DNA of 64,000 nt. It comes from Rotaria socialis. Taxonomy: Eukaryota; Rotifera; Eurotatoria; Philodinida; Philodinidae. The notes beneath the pieces were generated by a model. The model saw nothing but the letters and a program-made list of their open reading frames with translations, made no database searches and was not told the origin of the DNA. The translations under genes and the position numbers were made by a program. The stretch is taken from assembly GCA_905331475.1 (NCBI GenBank), contig CAJNYU010004421.1, forward strand, positions 24,457 through 88,456, read 5' to 3'. This document shows positions 49,107 to 61,320 of the stretch, piece by piece; positions within the stretch are counted from its first letter, which is position 1; each line of letters starts with the position of its first letter.

Positions 49107-49514
49107 TCAATTACATTCCATTGATTCAATGTTTTGCTCTTCTTCTAAATTTATCTTTTCCAATAGTACACACGGGTCATTTGTTTCGCACGTATGTGTA
49201 GCTTTGATAGGTGATGGCGGCCTATGAATACTAATCCATGCTTCTAAGGCGGCTAGTTTTTCTGCATCTCTCTTTTTTGGAGCCCATTCACCTGTATAAA
49301 TCATTCCATTCACTTCAACTTCAACCTAAACATATAAGTGAACAGATAAACTTTTGTATTGCACATGACACTTTACTTGAAACATTGGAGAATGATCAGG
49401 ACCGGCTTTTTCCAGTAATGTATAGACTGGTAATGGTATATAGTGTCCTTGACAATACTCTTGTAGGCGATTTTTTGCACAATCGACGTCTACAAAATCC
49501 GTACATTGGGGCAT
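49107..49514 (-). CDS. Small double-stranded RNA-binding protein, 118 aa
   Basis: Exons 49377-49514 and 49107-49325 join in phase 0. Nearly the whole protein is one dsRBD: AKNRLQEYCQGHYIPLPVYT, EKAGPDHSPMFQ, VNGMIYTGEWAPKKRDAEKL and AALEAWI. The helix-1 Leu-Gln-Glu contact, the PxY turn and the KKRDAEK loop that grips the RNA backbone are all present. A Glu-rich tail follows. The start at MPQCTDF is chosen because an acceptor (tttgcag) lies 15 bases upstream; a 5' UTR exon is therefore likely. It may act as a partner of a Dicer or ADAR type enzyme, but that is inference. Confidence 0.8.
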
Positions 49515-51078
49515 GTCACTTAAGATAATCTGCAAACAACTCAGATATATTGATCGAACAAATTTTTGGCAATTATAAACTGAAACTATGAGGCACAGTT
49601 CGTTTATGGCTATCAAAGGGGATATGCAGAAATAATCTTGAGGGTGTATGTACGTGCCCATGTCTAGAATATTAATATTGATACTAACACCCATTTTCTA
49701 CAGGAACTCATATTATTCCAAATCATAGCGTCTAAATTAGTAGTGTATTGCAAGCAAAGGAAAAGTAAACAACAGGTTAAAAAGCATGAATCGTAACAGA
49801 ACCAAGGAACTAGTTGAAATCAGTGAAAAAGAAGTCACAGATCATCATAGACGATGTTTTCTATGATTTTCCCATGAGCTGAATTAAGTACAGACACGCA
49901 TGGCAACGCATATATCTTAAATCTACTATGGCATTAATTGAGTTCTTCAAGAAAAAACAATTCTTGAAATACCTAATCTAAATCGCTCAATACCAATTCA
50001 TTTTTAGTAATTCTCACTGATTATCAATTAAAACTCTTTAAGCATACATGTGACTTTACCCACTAATACTGTAGAGATGCCGTTCGTTAATTTTTCGAAT
50101 ATGCAGATATGAAATAAAACATTATGTTACATTAGTTGAAATAGTATTTTTATGTAAACATGACCTAAGGAATATAAACGAGGATGTTACTTTATTTAAA
50201 CGTCGAAATAAATAAACAAAAACTTTCCGTAATACATGAAGTCAGTGGTGAAATTGTGGATATGAGAACATTATATAGGAAATCTTTCCTTACCAAACAT
50301 ATTTTTTCTTGCACGGACCTGTACTGTGTTGGCATATGCAAGAGAATAAATAAATATGTTGCTCCAATTCTCATTTTCTTCTGACTTTCATGGCTGTGCC
50401 CGTAAAGGTGAAGAAAAGCGATAAGTTTCTTTGTGCGTTTGCCTCATTACAGTTTTTCTGCGCACATGGCCGCGTCGGATAAGGCAGTCAACAAAAAGTC
50501 TTTCAAGCATTTGAAGTTGATTGAAGTTCTAAGAAAATACTCAAAAATTCAGCTCGAACACATAATGGAAAATTGTTTTATTCTGATATTTAATGCTTTT
50601 AAATTCGCTCGATATTCATTTCTTTTAACATCTTCACTGATGACTAGATAAATTTTCATTTCATTTGAGACAATATTCTAGATCACACGAACGAATATCA
50701 ATCGGAAAAGGCTTCGTTTTTTCATTCCACCATTTAGTGATTATAATAAAAATTTCAAAGCAAAGTCGTTTTTCGCAGCCATCAAGTGCAATCAATGTTG
50801 AAATTTTGTATTATTCTATTGTTTCCTTCACCATTTATGTAGAAATGACCCTCTCGTTCAAATAACAAACTTACAGAGTTCATTCGACTCATTTCGTTGC
50901 ATGGTTGCTTGATGCCAACGCATTATTCAATGATCCGAATAATCAGCTTCATAAATAGTACTTAACTAGTCCATGACAACCCTGAAAGGACTTAATAATT
51001 GTGTAAGAATTGCTCCTGAACCTTGACCACTAGCGGAGGTGTGTACCAATGTTAACGTTATAGACATCCGCACCCTCA
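49515..51078. other. Gene-free interval
   Basis: No supported gene. A motif-free open frame of 66 codons is present near 50,184. Confidence 0.4.
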
Positions 51079-52178
51079 AGATATTTCTATGCACAAGGTC
51101 GATTATAGTTGAATCAAAATGATCAATAAAAATTGTGAAAAAAAGAAATCCAATTATATTTTGACCTCTTCATTGAGGATACTACGGTTAGCACGTGATT
51201 TAGTGGGCATCATGTTGTAAATCCAATATTATTTTTATTGTTTCCTCTTATTGTTACACTCGATAGACTACTTGACTGCTGACTATGTCTTTTTAACTAG
51301 AATATTCTCATGTATGCTTGTATATATCAATAGAGTCTTACTCAAATATCATCCGTATCTCATAGAAAATCATATGGAATTTAGAGCGAAATAATACTAC
51401 TCATGTACTTTATGTTGCGTTGGCATAGTCAATGCAAAAGTGCACGGCTAGAATGTGTTGATTTCTTTCTTTTTTTCTCTGCTTGATTTAACTCTGATTT
51501 CGCACTTCTTTTATTTCTCGTCTAATCGCTCGAAAGATACAGATAAGAATATATTCCAGTAGATTAATCATCAAGAGGAACAAGACGGATTTTTGGGATT
51601 TTGAAAATCCCAAATCCGCCTTTTCCCCCTTGTTAATCCTTCTAGTAACGACAGAAAAAAAACTTAATTCAACAGATTAATTGCGTATTCTTCGCTTAAC
51701 TGAGACTGATTTATGCTTACGATCAATTTTGTAAGTGCACTATTCACATTCCATCATATTTAAAGCGTTATACTGTCAGAAATCGAGAAAATCAATTTGT
51801 TTCCCTCTTTCCTCCGTTTCTGTGTGACCAACTCATAAGAATCATATAATTGATGGTAAGTCCTTGCAACTTTCATAACAACAATTCGGTTTGTTTTTGC
51901 TCTCTTAGTCTTCCATATTTGCTTGGGTGATGTGATGAATATATGTGATCAATCATTTGCTGCATTTGCTTATTGGTTAAACAAAAAATACAATAATATT
52001 GTAACATAGAAAAAAATTATAGACTAGTCAATCTTCTTTTTTTTAAGAATTCGAATCATAATGACTTTCTACACTTGAATTAAAAGATAAATATTGTTTA
52101 TACTCGATCTATGTAAAAACAAAAGTAGCTTTGCTAAGAAATAGTTCAGATCTCTGATAATCATCCTATCACATGCAG
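51079..52178. repeat. Direct repeat, copy 1 (about 1.1 kb)
   Basis: From agatatttctatgca near 51,079 to cacatgcag at 52,178 this segment matches 62,718-64,000 in the same orientation, with high identity; the last 150 bp are almost identical. It lacks the two insertions carried by copy 2 but has a 60-bp hairpin that copy 2 lacks. It ends 405 bp before the start codon of the Ig-domain gene, so it could be that gene's upstream region. No coding sequence is seen in it. Confidence 0.9.
51572..51632. mobile_element. 60-bp hairpin mini-element inserted in repeat copy 1
   Basis: CAAGAGGAACAAGACGGATT followed by TTTGGGATTTT faces GAAAATCCCAAATCCGCC and then TTTTCCCCCTTG. Copy 2 of the surrounding repeat reads straight through (cagattaataattctag near 63,464), giving the empty site. 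TTAA(T) occurs at both edges and is the probable duplicated target. A diverged relative lies at 26,362-26,424 with the same TTTTCCCCCTTGATTAAT end. Confidence 0.75.
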
Positions 52179-52583
52179 ACGCGTCTATTTATTTTGTTTT
52201 TAGAGATGTAGTGACCTTGTATTTTCGATTAAATCGACGATCATGATTACTTCTCTTGTTTATTCTATACACTATGTATTTATAGATAGATAGATCAAGC
52301 ATTGCGTGAGTCTCATAATGAATTATCGTGAAAAGAAACACATGATAAGACACCGATTTGAGTGAATGACTGGCTTAGAGAACACCCGTTATATTTACCA
52401 TTGAGATAGAAAAGAAAATCTTATGAAGTGCATCTATTATCATGGGATAATAATTTTCTTCTTTGCGAATATCTCATATACAAACGTATCTATGTCTATT
52501 CAATCATGTATTATTTTAGACTTAGTCAAATCGCTGAACAATCTATTGAGTATTCTTGTTTTCTTCTAGACGCAAATCATCCA

Positions 52584-53298
52584 ATGGGATATAAACATGC
52601 AACTCATTTTGTCTGTCTTCTGTTTATTATTGTAAATAGTATGTATAAGGCCTTGATAAAAAAAAATTTTCTTTTTTAGTAAATCTCATATTAGTAAATA
52701 CTCAATCGAATATAATTTCAACACAAGATCAAGTTACTACTTATGTTAATCAGACTGCTAAACTCTCGTGTATTATAAAAAATCGCAATCAACGGCATGT
52801 AAGTCAAAATATTGATTCTGATTGAAACAAATTAAATTTTAGGTAACATGGTCTCGTATTCATCTCATAAACGAAACTCAAAAATTAACGTATCTCCTAT
52901 ATGTCGACTTACTTAAATATACATCATTAAGTCGTTATCATTTAACATCCACAGTTGATCAAGATAATAAAGAATATTGGAATCTTGAAATACATCAAGT
53001 TCATTTATCTGATCAAGGTTATTATAGTTGTATTTTAGCAGCAGTTCAACCAATATCAAAGTTATTTCATCTTAGAGTTATTGGTAAGAAACTTCTTCTG
53101 ATGCAAAAGCAAAACATTAAAGCAATTTTCATAAAAAGAAAAACATTTTTCTTCTATAAAGATAATCCACGATATCTTTCACTTTCTTTAGATTCAACAT
53201 TCGATATGCAACGAGAACAGATGATTTCATCATTATCATTAATTGATAGATCAGTATCAACGATATTTTTAACAATTATTTTACTATTTACAATATAA
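52584..53298 (+). CDS. Single-Ig-domain cell-surface protein, 173 aa
   Basis: Four exons join in frame: 52584-52638, 52680-52798, 52843-53083, 53192-53298. A signal peptide (ATHFVCLLFIIV) is followed by one V-type Ig domain: the first Cys in TAKLSCIIKN, Trp in VTWSRI, and the second Cys in LSDQGYYSCILAAVQ, with the D-x-G-x-Y-x-C signature. The C-terminus is hydrophobic (STIFLTIILLFTI) after a Ser-rich stretch, typical of a GPI-anchor signal or a single membrane helix. Wording around the second Cys recalls the lachesin/IgLON/DPR group, though those have more Ig domains. Its upstream region corresponds to repeat copy 1. Confidence 0.82.
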
Positions 53299-53720
53299 AA
53301 TTCGTGAACTTTATTTAATGCAACGTTTCAGATCACACAATTGTATTTGAAAGAAAAATATTGAAACAGCTCATCTTTCGTTAATGTTCCCATAAATGAT
53401 ATATTTTAGTCAAATAATATACTGGTGAGATTATCGATTTTTGTTGAATTTCATGTAACCGATCTATATAAATGCATCTCGAAATATGTCGAGTTGTCAT
53501 ATAATAAAACTTTCATTCTCTTGAATTTCGGCAAAAATAAAACAAACAATGTATTAACGTCGGTAGCAAATAAATCTTCGTAATCTATTGTAAGTTTCTA
53601 TCTCAAGATAGCAAAGTGATAAAAACTTCTATTTTCACTGAAATTTGTAAACTAGAATGTTTCGATTTAATTTTGCTCGTAATATCCTGTCTAAAAATAG
53701 AAGCTTGATTCAATCGATAA

Positions 53721-54605
53721 TTAAATTCTTGATACAACAATTTGCACCACTGGTTTTTCCGTGTATTCATCTTTAATTAATTCTCTTAGTTTCTCAACAA
53801 TCTGTCCTTTTATCGAATGAGCATCTCGATTTTGTGTCCATTCAAAGTTTTTCAAATGATCCATTAACCACGATGGTTCCATTAGCATAAAGTCCAGATC
53901 GAAACTCATTGGTACTTGATGAATATGAATTGCACACGATTCAAGTTTAATTCCATGTTTATACGCTGTTTCTTCTAAAAATTTTCTCGATCGGACTGAT
54001 TGCTTTTTTGTTTCGATTTTTCTATTTGTTGTCGAAAAATAATTTGGATATTTGAAATAAGTTAATGCATCATTAATATATGCTTCTAATCTTTGATTAT
54101 TATCGAAATTTTCGGTTTCATCGAACGCATGATACCATAATGTATAAAGAAAATAACCCGTTTTAGGTTTGAGTAACTTTGATACGATCGGGTAAATATC
54201 ATTTTCAGACATTAAATGCATTGAAGCATTGCAAAGAATAAAATCGAAAGAGTCTCGAGGTAAATCAGACGTTGATAGACAATCTTCAGCAGACATTTGA
54301 TATACATGAGGAGTCTTTATGGTACCTCGTGCAAGTATACACATTTGCTCTGCTGGTTCAACAAGATATAACGATGATGGTGATATGTGAAGAGTTTGAA
54401 TCAATAATTTCGAAACTAAACCGGTTCCAGCAGCTAAATCAATGATACGAAAATCTTGAACTTTATTTGTTTGATGTTTTTCTACAAATTTGACGAGACC
54501 CATTGCCATATCTGTAAATATTTGATAATTATTAACCAATATCTCATACGCATCAGCACGCTTATGCCACGAATCAATTACTTCCTTGCGGTTATTATCA
54601 TTCAT
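53721..54605 (-). CDS. SAM-dependent class I methyltransferase, 294 aa
   Basis: Single exon. Motif I is RIIDLAAGTGLVSKLL near residue 53, the acidic residue binding the ribose lies in LYLVEPAEQM, a YQMSAEDCL stretch marks the adenine pocket, and FDFILCNASMHLM is motif IV-like. The length and layout fit small-molecule methyltransferases (methyltransferase type 11/12). The C-terminal third is variable as usual for the substrate side. Without introns and with no nearby partner, the substrate cannot be inferred; microbial origin is possible. Confidence 0.82.
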   Translation of the reverse strand: MNDNNRKEVIDSWHKRADAYEILVNNYQIFTDMAMGLVKFVEKHQTNKVQDFRIIDLAAGTGLVSKLLIQTLHISPSSLYLVEPAEQMCILARGTIKTPHVYQMSAEDCLSTSDLPRDSFDFILCNASMHLMSENDIYPIVSKLLKPKTGYFLYTLWYHAFDETENFDNNQRLEAYINDALTYFKYPNYFSTTNRKIETKKQSVRSRKFLEETAYKHGIKLESCAIHIHQVPMSFDLDFMLMEPSWLMDHLKNFEWTQNRDAHSIKGQIVEKLRELIKDEYTEKPVVQIVVSRI

Positions 54606-54951
54606 TGTATTTTATCCAGAATAAGCAAAAAAAATAAATAAAACATTTCTTAATTTTTCTCCTGTATTTTCACCTAACAAGAAATTTTAGCTGAAAATTA
54701 TTATGATTGGTTAAATTTTTAAGCCAAACAAAACATTTTTGTATAAAGTTAAAATTGACTGATTACGTTAGTATTAGAGAACATTGAGCGAGTTTCAACG
54801 TGTGGTTTCCATCAATACCAAGGGTGATTTCAGCAGGTAGCAGCAGGACTTTTACTTTAGTTAAAATTCGAATAGAGAAAAAATTAACTACGAAAATAAC
54901 TTCGACGAAAGTTCTTTTTTTTTCTTTCTTTTGGATATAACCAAGAAGCAT

Positions 54952-55552
54952 ATGTTTCTTCTTATTCGTTTATTGAATACTCATTCGATTCGCCATTCTA
55001 GTAGAAACCGTAAATTTTTTGCTAACCTGAAAAAATATTATCGTTCAACAACGTTCAATCTATTTATGGCATCGAATAATCAAACTTGTTTTATCTTTGA
55101 TAAAGATGAATCAACGAAAATCCTCATTCAAATGGCTTATGAAATTCCGTCAACACGAATACGTCGTCAATTTAATTTATTACGTTCCACTGATGAATCT
55201 GTTTCACAAACTATACGTCGTTTAACAGCGAATATTGAACATACTCTAATGAAAGAAAACAAAGCGAATAAACGTCGTCAAAAACAACACACCGATGTGA
55301 AATCTGATAATGAAAAACAAACGATTCTCGTACAATTATTTGATAGTAACGATCAACTCATTGATGAAAATCAAACTAATAATAAGCAAGCCTGGATTAA
55401 TTGTAAAAAATTATTAATTAATGAACAATCGTATAATGTTGAATACAATGCGCCAGGTTGCTTTTTTTTCTTAGTGCGATAATAGAATAGTTAATTTTTT
55501 TTGTTTAGCTGTTATTAAATTTCGTTTTCCTGATATTATTATGACTAATTGA
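54952..55552 (+). pseudogene. PDE12: PDE12-like N-terminal fragment, 182 aa, nuclease domain absent
   Basis: Exons 54952-55456 and 55509-55552 join in phase 1. An N-terminal basic, amphipathic stretch (FLLIRLLNTHSIRHSSRNRK) looks like a mitochondrial presequence. The rest matches the N-terminal beta domain of PDE12, the mitochondrial 2',5'-phosphodiesterase/deadenylase: SVSQTIRRLTANIEHTL, then VQLFDSNDQLIDE, AWINCKKLLINEQSYNVEYN and VIKFRFPDIIM. The family continues after this point into a second N-terminal part and a 300-residue EEP nuclease domain. Here the frame stops at TN and no nuclease motif follows. It is a truncated copy, or less likely a small stand-alone binding protein. Start chosen at the first ATG. 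Confidence 0.72.
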
Positions 55553-56861
55553 AAATTTTGGCAAATTAGATTGATGAATATCAGCAGTGATTTCGTTTTG
55601 TATGTTCGTCCAATGCTCCATGTTTCTTATTGAATATTCTAATTACTTGCCAGTGATTTAAATATATTCAAACTAGTTGACTCAGGATGAATGAGCCTTT
55701 TGCTTTCATCAAAAATGCCCTATCAGTTAACCATCATAATTATCACAGAAAAAAAAGAAGCGACAAGAACAATAACGCAAAACAAAACAAAACACGAAAA
55801 CAAAGAGTGAGAGAAGTAGAGAGGAGTCCATGAGCATGAACAGAAAAACGTGTGCAGGTATAAGAAAAAGATACGATTATGAAGACTGCTAAAATACCTG
55901 TGCATATATATGTTTGCACTCTCATTATTGTCGTCAACGGCATTATCTTTGTCATGTTCTGACTTCGTCATATTATTTGTAACTGTAGAAAGCAGTTTCT
56001 TTTTAATTTTTGACTAATTCATACAGAAGCAATATATATCATTTTGTGTTTAATCCATTCATACAGTTAGGAATAATAGGCCTAACATATAAACTAGCAA
56101 AGAAAACGAAGACGTTTTTTCTCATTATGAGTTTAGAAAATTGAATTAAATCAATCAGTCCATACTTCAAAATTATGACATTCATATTTCTGAAGAAGTT
56201 TCTTGTTGAATGCATCTCAAATTCCTTTTAAACCTAACGAAATTTGAATTTCAGTATTTCCATCAATGATGAGGGTATGTATACGTTGACTCTCATGAGA
56301 CGAATATATACAAAAAAATTGTTTCACAAAAAACACTTAGTAGATAGATATATGCACAAAATTCTGAGTAGACTTTTTTCCATTTCGATAGACTGCTCTC
56401 GCTCGGCTAGGAATCTTGAAAAGAATTTCTTGTTCACTATTCTTTTCAAATGCATTGACTTTCTCTCTATATATTCATCTAGACTTAGTCTATTTAGGTA
56501 TCAAAAACATCGGTTCACAGGTATGAGTTTGTTTTACTAGCAAAAGTATCGAATATTTAAGGGCTAAAACTTTTGTACCTTCCTGTTTGTCAAAATAAAT
56601 TCATTTTTTTTTGTTGTTTTGAAAAACACCGACTAGCGATAAAAATAATATCTGACATATAGATGAAACAAAAGAAGAATAAAGGTCAGTCATAAATTCA
56701 TTCAATTATACATTCATGAATGACGGTATATTTTTCTTCCGTTGAAGTCATCCATTCACTATAGCCAATCAAAGTAGACGGCATTAGCAAACAATGAGCG
56801 TCTGGGTATATATATATATATATATACATACATAATAAGAAATATATTAGTTAAAATTAAT
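55553..56861. other. Gene-free interval
   Basis: AT-rich DNA where the missing part of the PDE12 copy would be expected. I see none of its conserved nuclease motifs. Short open frames are motif-free. An (AT)n tract lies at 56,807-56,826, upstream of the F-box gene. Confidence 0.45.
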
Positions 56862-59293
56862 ATGAATCAATCTAAGGTTGGCCTCCTTGATTTACCTGAT
56901 GAAATATTACTTATGATTTTAAAAAAGCTCGACAATATCGATGTTCTTTATTCATTGTTGGATGTTGATAATCAACGACTTGATATTATAGCTCAAGGAA
57001 ATATTTTCATTAATACTCTCAATTTTGTATTTACAACATTTACTAATGATATATCTTCGATTAATGATACAATGGTTGATCGATTTTGCAGAAATATTTT
57101 GCCAAGAATTCATTATAATATTAAATCTCTTACTGTTGACTCACTATCTATGGAACGCATTCTTTTTTGTGTCGATTATCCTAATCTAACTGAGCTTAAA
57201 CTCTTTAATTTCAATGGTAAAATTGCTTCGCATTATTTTAGAGGTAAATATCGTATGTACGGAACAGCAGAAAAAAAACTAGATAAAATATTGTTGGATA
57301 AATGGACTAGACAGTAACAATTTGTTTTTATTTAGATAAAGGACCATTTGATGGTCATCTTGTACGACAAATTACAGATCTTGCTCTTGTATTTCAAAAC
57401 ACTATTTATGATACATCAACACATTATTCATTAGATACATACAGATTTATTATGCAAATTTTCGGAAATCTAAAACATTTATCTATTATTGGATCATATC
57501 GCTGGATGTTTTTAGATTTATCATATCACAAATCTTTACCACCATCACCAGTTACCTTCTCATCTTCAACTCTTACCAAGTTACGTATTCGTGTGATAAG
57601 CTATGCAGCTTGTCTTGCTGTACTTGATGGTCGTTTTAAACAATTAAGAACCTTGATTGTTGATATTATTGATATAGACTTGCATCAATCGTATGTCTGC
57701 AATATGGTAAGTTTATATTTTATTAAATTAATCTTTTCAACTTGCATTGATTAGAGTAATAATTATTTTCATATTAATTATTATAGATAGACTTTCTTTT
57801 GTGAAGGAATTAATGAAATAGTTGTAAAATGGATACAGATCTATTTGATAGATAGATACAGTCAGTATTGTATAATTAGTATATTTTATTAATTATTTTA
57901 TGAGTACAAATCAGTTTGAAAAAAAAAGAAACTAGCAATTATCTAGTTCGAAATAATTATTTTTTTTAACATAAGATTGAAAATATTGATTTTCTAGAGA
58001 ATTTGAAAATGGATCTAATTGTTTGTTCTCAGCTGTAAATAATTTTTACTTTCGATTTGGTCAGTTTTATTATCTCAAATAAAAATTTCAGAAACTGCAA
58101 GAATATCAAAAACTGTATAAATATCAATAGGAATAAGAAGAATGAAAGAGAAAGAGGTTCATAAAGTCTAAATGAGAATAGATAAAGATTATTAAATATA
58201 TACATGAATTAATGAAAATTTTCATGTCACGAACATTTCTTTAATTCAATGATTTATCTTAATATTCATTACTTATGCTAGAAATACAAGATAGTTAATT
58301 TAATTATCATTACAGAGTAATATATTTTATTCTATATCTAAATTATATTATACAAAAAAATATTTAGAAATAAATTGAATAGAATCAAATGAATTATTTG
58401 TTAGAACCTTTTTTATTGATACTCAATATATTTTCTAGGATGATTTACCTAATTTAAAATGTTTTTCTCTAACAACGACGTCTACTTGTTTTATGGATAT
58501 GTTTATTGAAAGCATACCATTTCTTTTTCGTCGTATGATAAATCTTGAAGAATTAACTTTGCAACTTAGTGTCATTATGGGAACTGTATTTATCGATGGT
58601 ACTCATATTTATAATAACATTCTTATCCATTTACAACAACTTCGTATATTCAACTTTTGTATTTGTACTGATCTTAGGATAGATCATTTAGTTCATCATT
58701 TATCTAAATATGATATTCAAAGAACTTTTTCTAACGCAATATATCAAGATGTAGATTGTATGGTACAATATGGATGTAATCGTGCTACATGTCATGTATT
58801 TTCATTACCGTTCATATTTGATTATATCGGATATATTGGTAATACATTTCCAAGTATTACTTTCATTCATGTTAGAAGATTGTTTGTGTGTGATTTAGTT
58901 CCATTTGAACACGAATTTTTCATTCGAATTGCTTCATGTTTTCCTTTACTTGAACATTTAAGCATGTATAATATAGGACCTCAGTTAAAAGTATCAACCA
59001 AATTGAAATCTGACAATAGCCGAATGAATTCAATTGTTAAATATTCACATCTTATTTGGCTTGAACTTGAATGTGTTCATATTGATTATGTCGAACAATT
59101 TCTCAATGAAACAAAAACGCATCTACCTTCTTTAACCAGATTAACAATTTACTATTCTGTTTTATGCAATGTGACAGAAGACTTTACAAGATATATAACA
59201 CGACGTAATTGTATTAAAGTGAACCAATTAAATCTTGGTGGAGGTATAATAGAACGTTCCAAAGATTTCAATGTTTATTTTCCTCTGTTATAA
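56862..59293 (+). CDS. F-box protein with LRR-like region, 535 aa
   Basis: Exons 56862-57243, 57336-57706 and 58439-59293 join in frame. The N-terminal F-box is LLDLPDEILLMILKKLDNID, which would bind Skp1 in an SCF ubiquitin ligase. The rest consists of irregular leucine-rich units (YPNLTELKLFNF, FGNLKHLSIIGS, INLEELTLQLS, LPSLTRLTIYY), probably the substrate-binding part. Such F-box/LRR-like genes form a large family in bdelloids. Intron 2 is long for this window (732 bp) and very AT-rich. The target is unknown. Confidence 0.82.
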
Positions 59294-59670
59294 ATTTGTG
59301 CTTTGATCTGACTAAATAAATAATGAAAATTTATTAATAGTATTTTTTTGCAATCGAATCACTCTAGTCAAACATTATTTATTAGAAATTCTTATTAATA
59401 TTGAATTGCTATATGATATAAAAATATATTTAAATTTCAGATTTGATAAAGAATAATATTGCAGTAAATATTAGTTTGTTTATCTCATTTATTTGAAATA
59501 GTTGAAACAAAAAAACCATTTGGTTGTCTATTCATAATTATTTTTTTAATGTCAACTATTCGAATAGATTAAAAGAAATTTTGTATATGAGAATCGAATA
59601 TCATGTTGAAAAGCATTTGTTAGCAAAACCTTAATTAATAATTCAAACATATTCATGAGAGTTAATAAAA

Positions 59671-60903
59671 TCATAATTGATTATGAACTCGACGCCCATA
59701 TTTAAACTTCATTATTTTCATTCCAACAGCTAAAGCCATTAACTAAAAATCAATTCGTTTAACGAAAAGAAGAAATTTATTTAAAATTTTTACTTGATGA
59801 CCAAGACCAATACCAAAGATTGGTTTAATAGTTTCACTATCAATCCATGATTTTATAGTTACAATAGTATCTGAACATTGAATTTGTGGATCACCAGGGC
59901 CGCTACTCAAAAAAAGACCATCGAATTCTGAAAAGAAAAAGAAAATCTAAATTGTTATTCGTATTTGAAATAAAATACCATCTTGTTTAACAGGATGATT
60001 CCAAGGAACAATCGTTACTTTTGCATTGAGTTGACATAAAATTCGTAATTGATTATTTTTAAGTCCACAGTCAATACAAACAATAGATATTTTTCCTGTT
60101 GGATTAAAGACACGTGGATTCTAATATTTCAACAAACGAACAAAAAGAAAAGAAATAACCAAAAGATACAAGAACTTTGTTACTCGAATAGAAACTAGTG
60201 TCATAAGATCAATTCTATTTTGATCGTGAAATGAAATCATTTTTGGATCAGTTCCTTCCATAACAATCTATCCATAATTAATTTAATAAAGAAAAACAAT
60301 ATTAAGATTATACTTTTCCAAGCATTGTTCCATCTTCAACAAAATTTTTAGCTATCGTACGTGTATCAATTCCTATCATCAAAATAATTACCATGAAAGA
60401 ATTACAAATAATCAAAAGAAGACCAACCATAAAGACCAGGAACATTATGTTTTTTGAGCCATGATGAAAGAGATTCAATAGCATTCCAATGACTATAGTC
60501 TTCTGTATAAGCACTAACAATTAATGCTGATGCATAAATTTTATTCGATTCAACCCATCGAAGTATACCAAAATCATCAATAGTTTTGTCATCAGGTACA
60601 CCTGAAAAATTTTAAACAAAGACTCAAGATAACTAAATAAAACAAACAAGCAAACAAACCATAATTTCCTATAAGCGGAAAAGTAAGAACTAGAATTTGT
60701 CCACAATAAGATGGATCAGTTAATGATTCTACATAACCGACCATACCAGTGTGACACACTAAACAATAGATAAATCAGTAAAACAAACAATGGACATTCA
60801 TTGATATAATCCTACCAACTTCACCAGCAGTATTAGTTGATGCTCCAAATGTAAAACCATCGAATTTAGAACCATCTTCAAGTATTAAAGTTCCACGTTT
60901 CAT
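59671..60903 (-). pseudogene. CAD: Truncated CAD (carbamoyl-phosphate synthase glutaminase part), 283 aa
   Basis: Eight exons on the minus strand join exactly in frame: 60816-60903, 60660-60758, 60428-60601, 60314-60372, 60184-60267, 59979-60120, 59794-59927, 59671-59742. They encode the small-subunit-like domain that supplies ammonia from glutamine for pyrimidine synthesis: [69 protein letters not shown] and LSSGPGDP. At the active site the expected GICLGHQ reads GIGLGHQ, so the nucleophile Cys is Gly. The frame ends at HNQL, about 80 residues before the domain should end. The catalytic His-Pro-Glu, the synthase, dihydroorotase and transcarbamylase parts are missing. It cannot be an active glutaminase. 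Confidence 0.85.
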
Positions 60904-61037
60904 CTAGAAAAATAAATGAATAAATATTGTCAGTTATAAAAAAAACAATAGTTCATGATATGTTCTAAAAGCAGTATATATGCAGAATAGTAAAAATGAA
61001 TCATCTAACGGTATGCTATATTTTATCTTTACGAACC

Positions 61038-61320
61038 AATGGTGAACGAAGAATGGATGGAAAAAGGCAGAAAGGAAAAATGTCGAAAGGGAAAAATATC
61101 GAAAATAAAAATGTCGAAAACATGAATATGAGGTGAAAATGAACATTCAAGATTGGAGCTGTGGGTAAGAAAGACTTGTACTTCAACGTACTCTCATTTT
61201 CAGCATTTCTATTCATCTAAATTTGTAAAATTTTTGTTTTCGATATTTATATTTTCGACATTTTTTCCTTTCGATATTTTTCCTTTCTGCCTTTTTCCAC
61301 CATACCGTGAACGAACATCA
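61038..61320. mobile_element. Foldback element, about 280 bp
   Basis: GGAAAAAGGCAGAAAGGAAA and AATGTCGAAAGGGAAAAATA on the left return inverted as TATTTTTCCTTTCTGCCTTT on the right; a GTGAACG word lies near each end (ggtgaacg on the left, ccgtgaacg on the right). The arms are about 75 bp with a spacer of about 100 bp. No coding sequence is seen. Confidence 0.65.
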
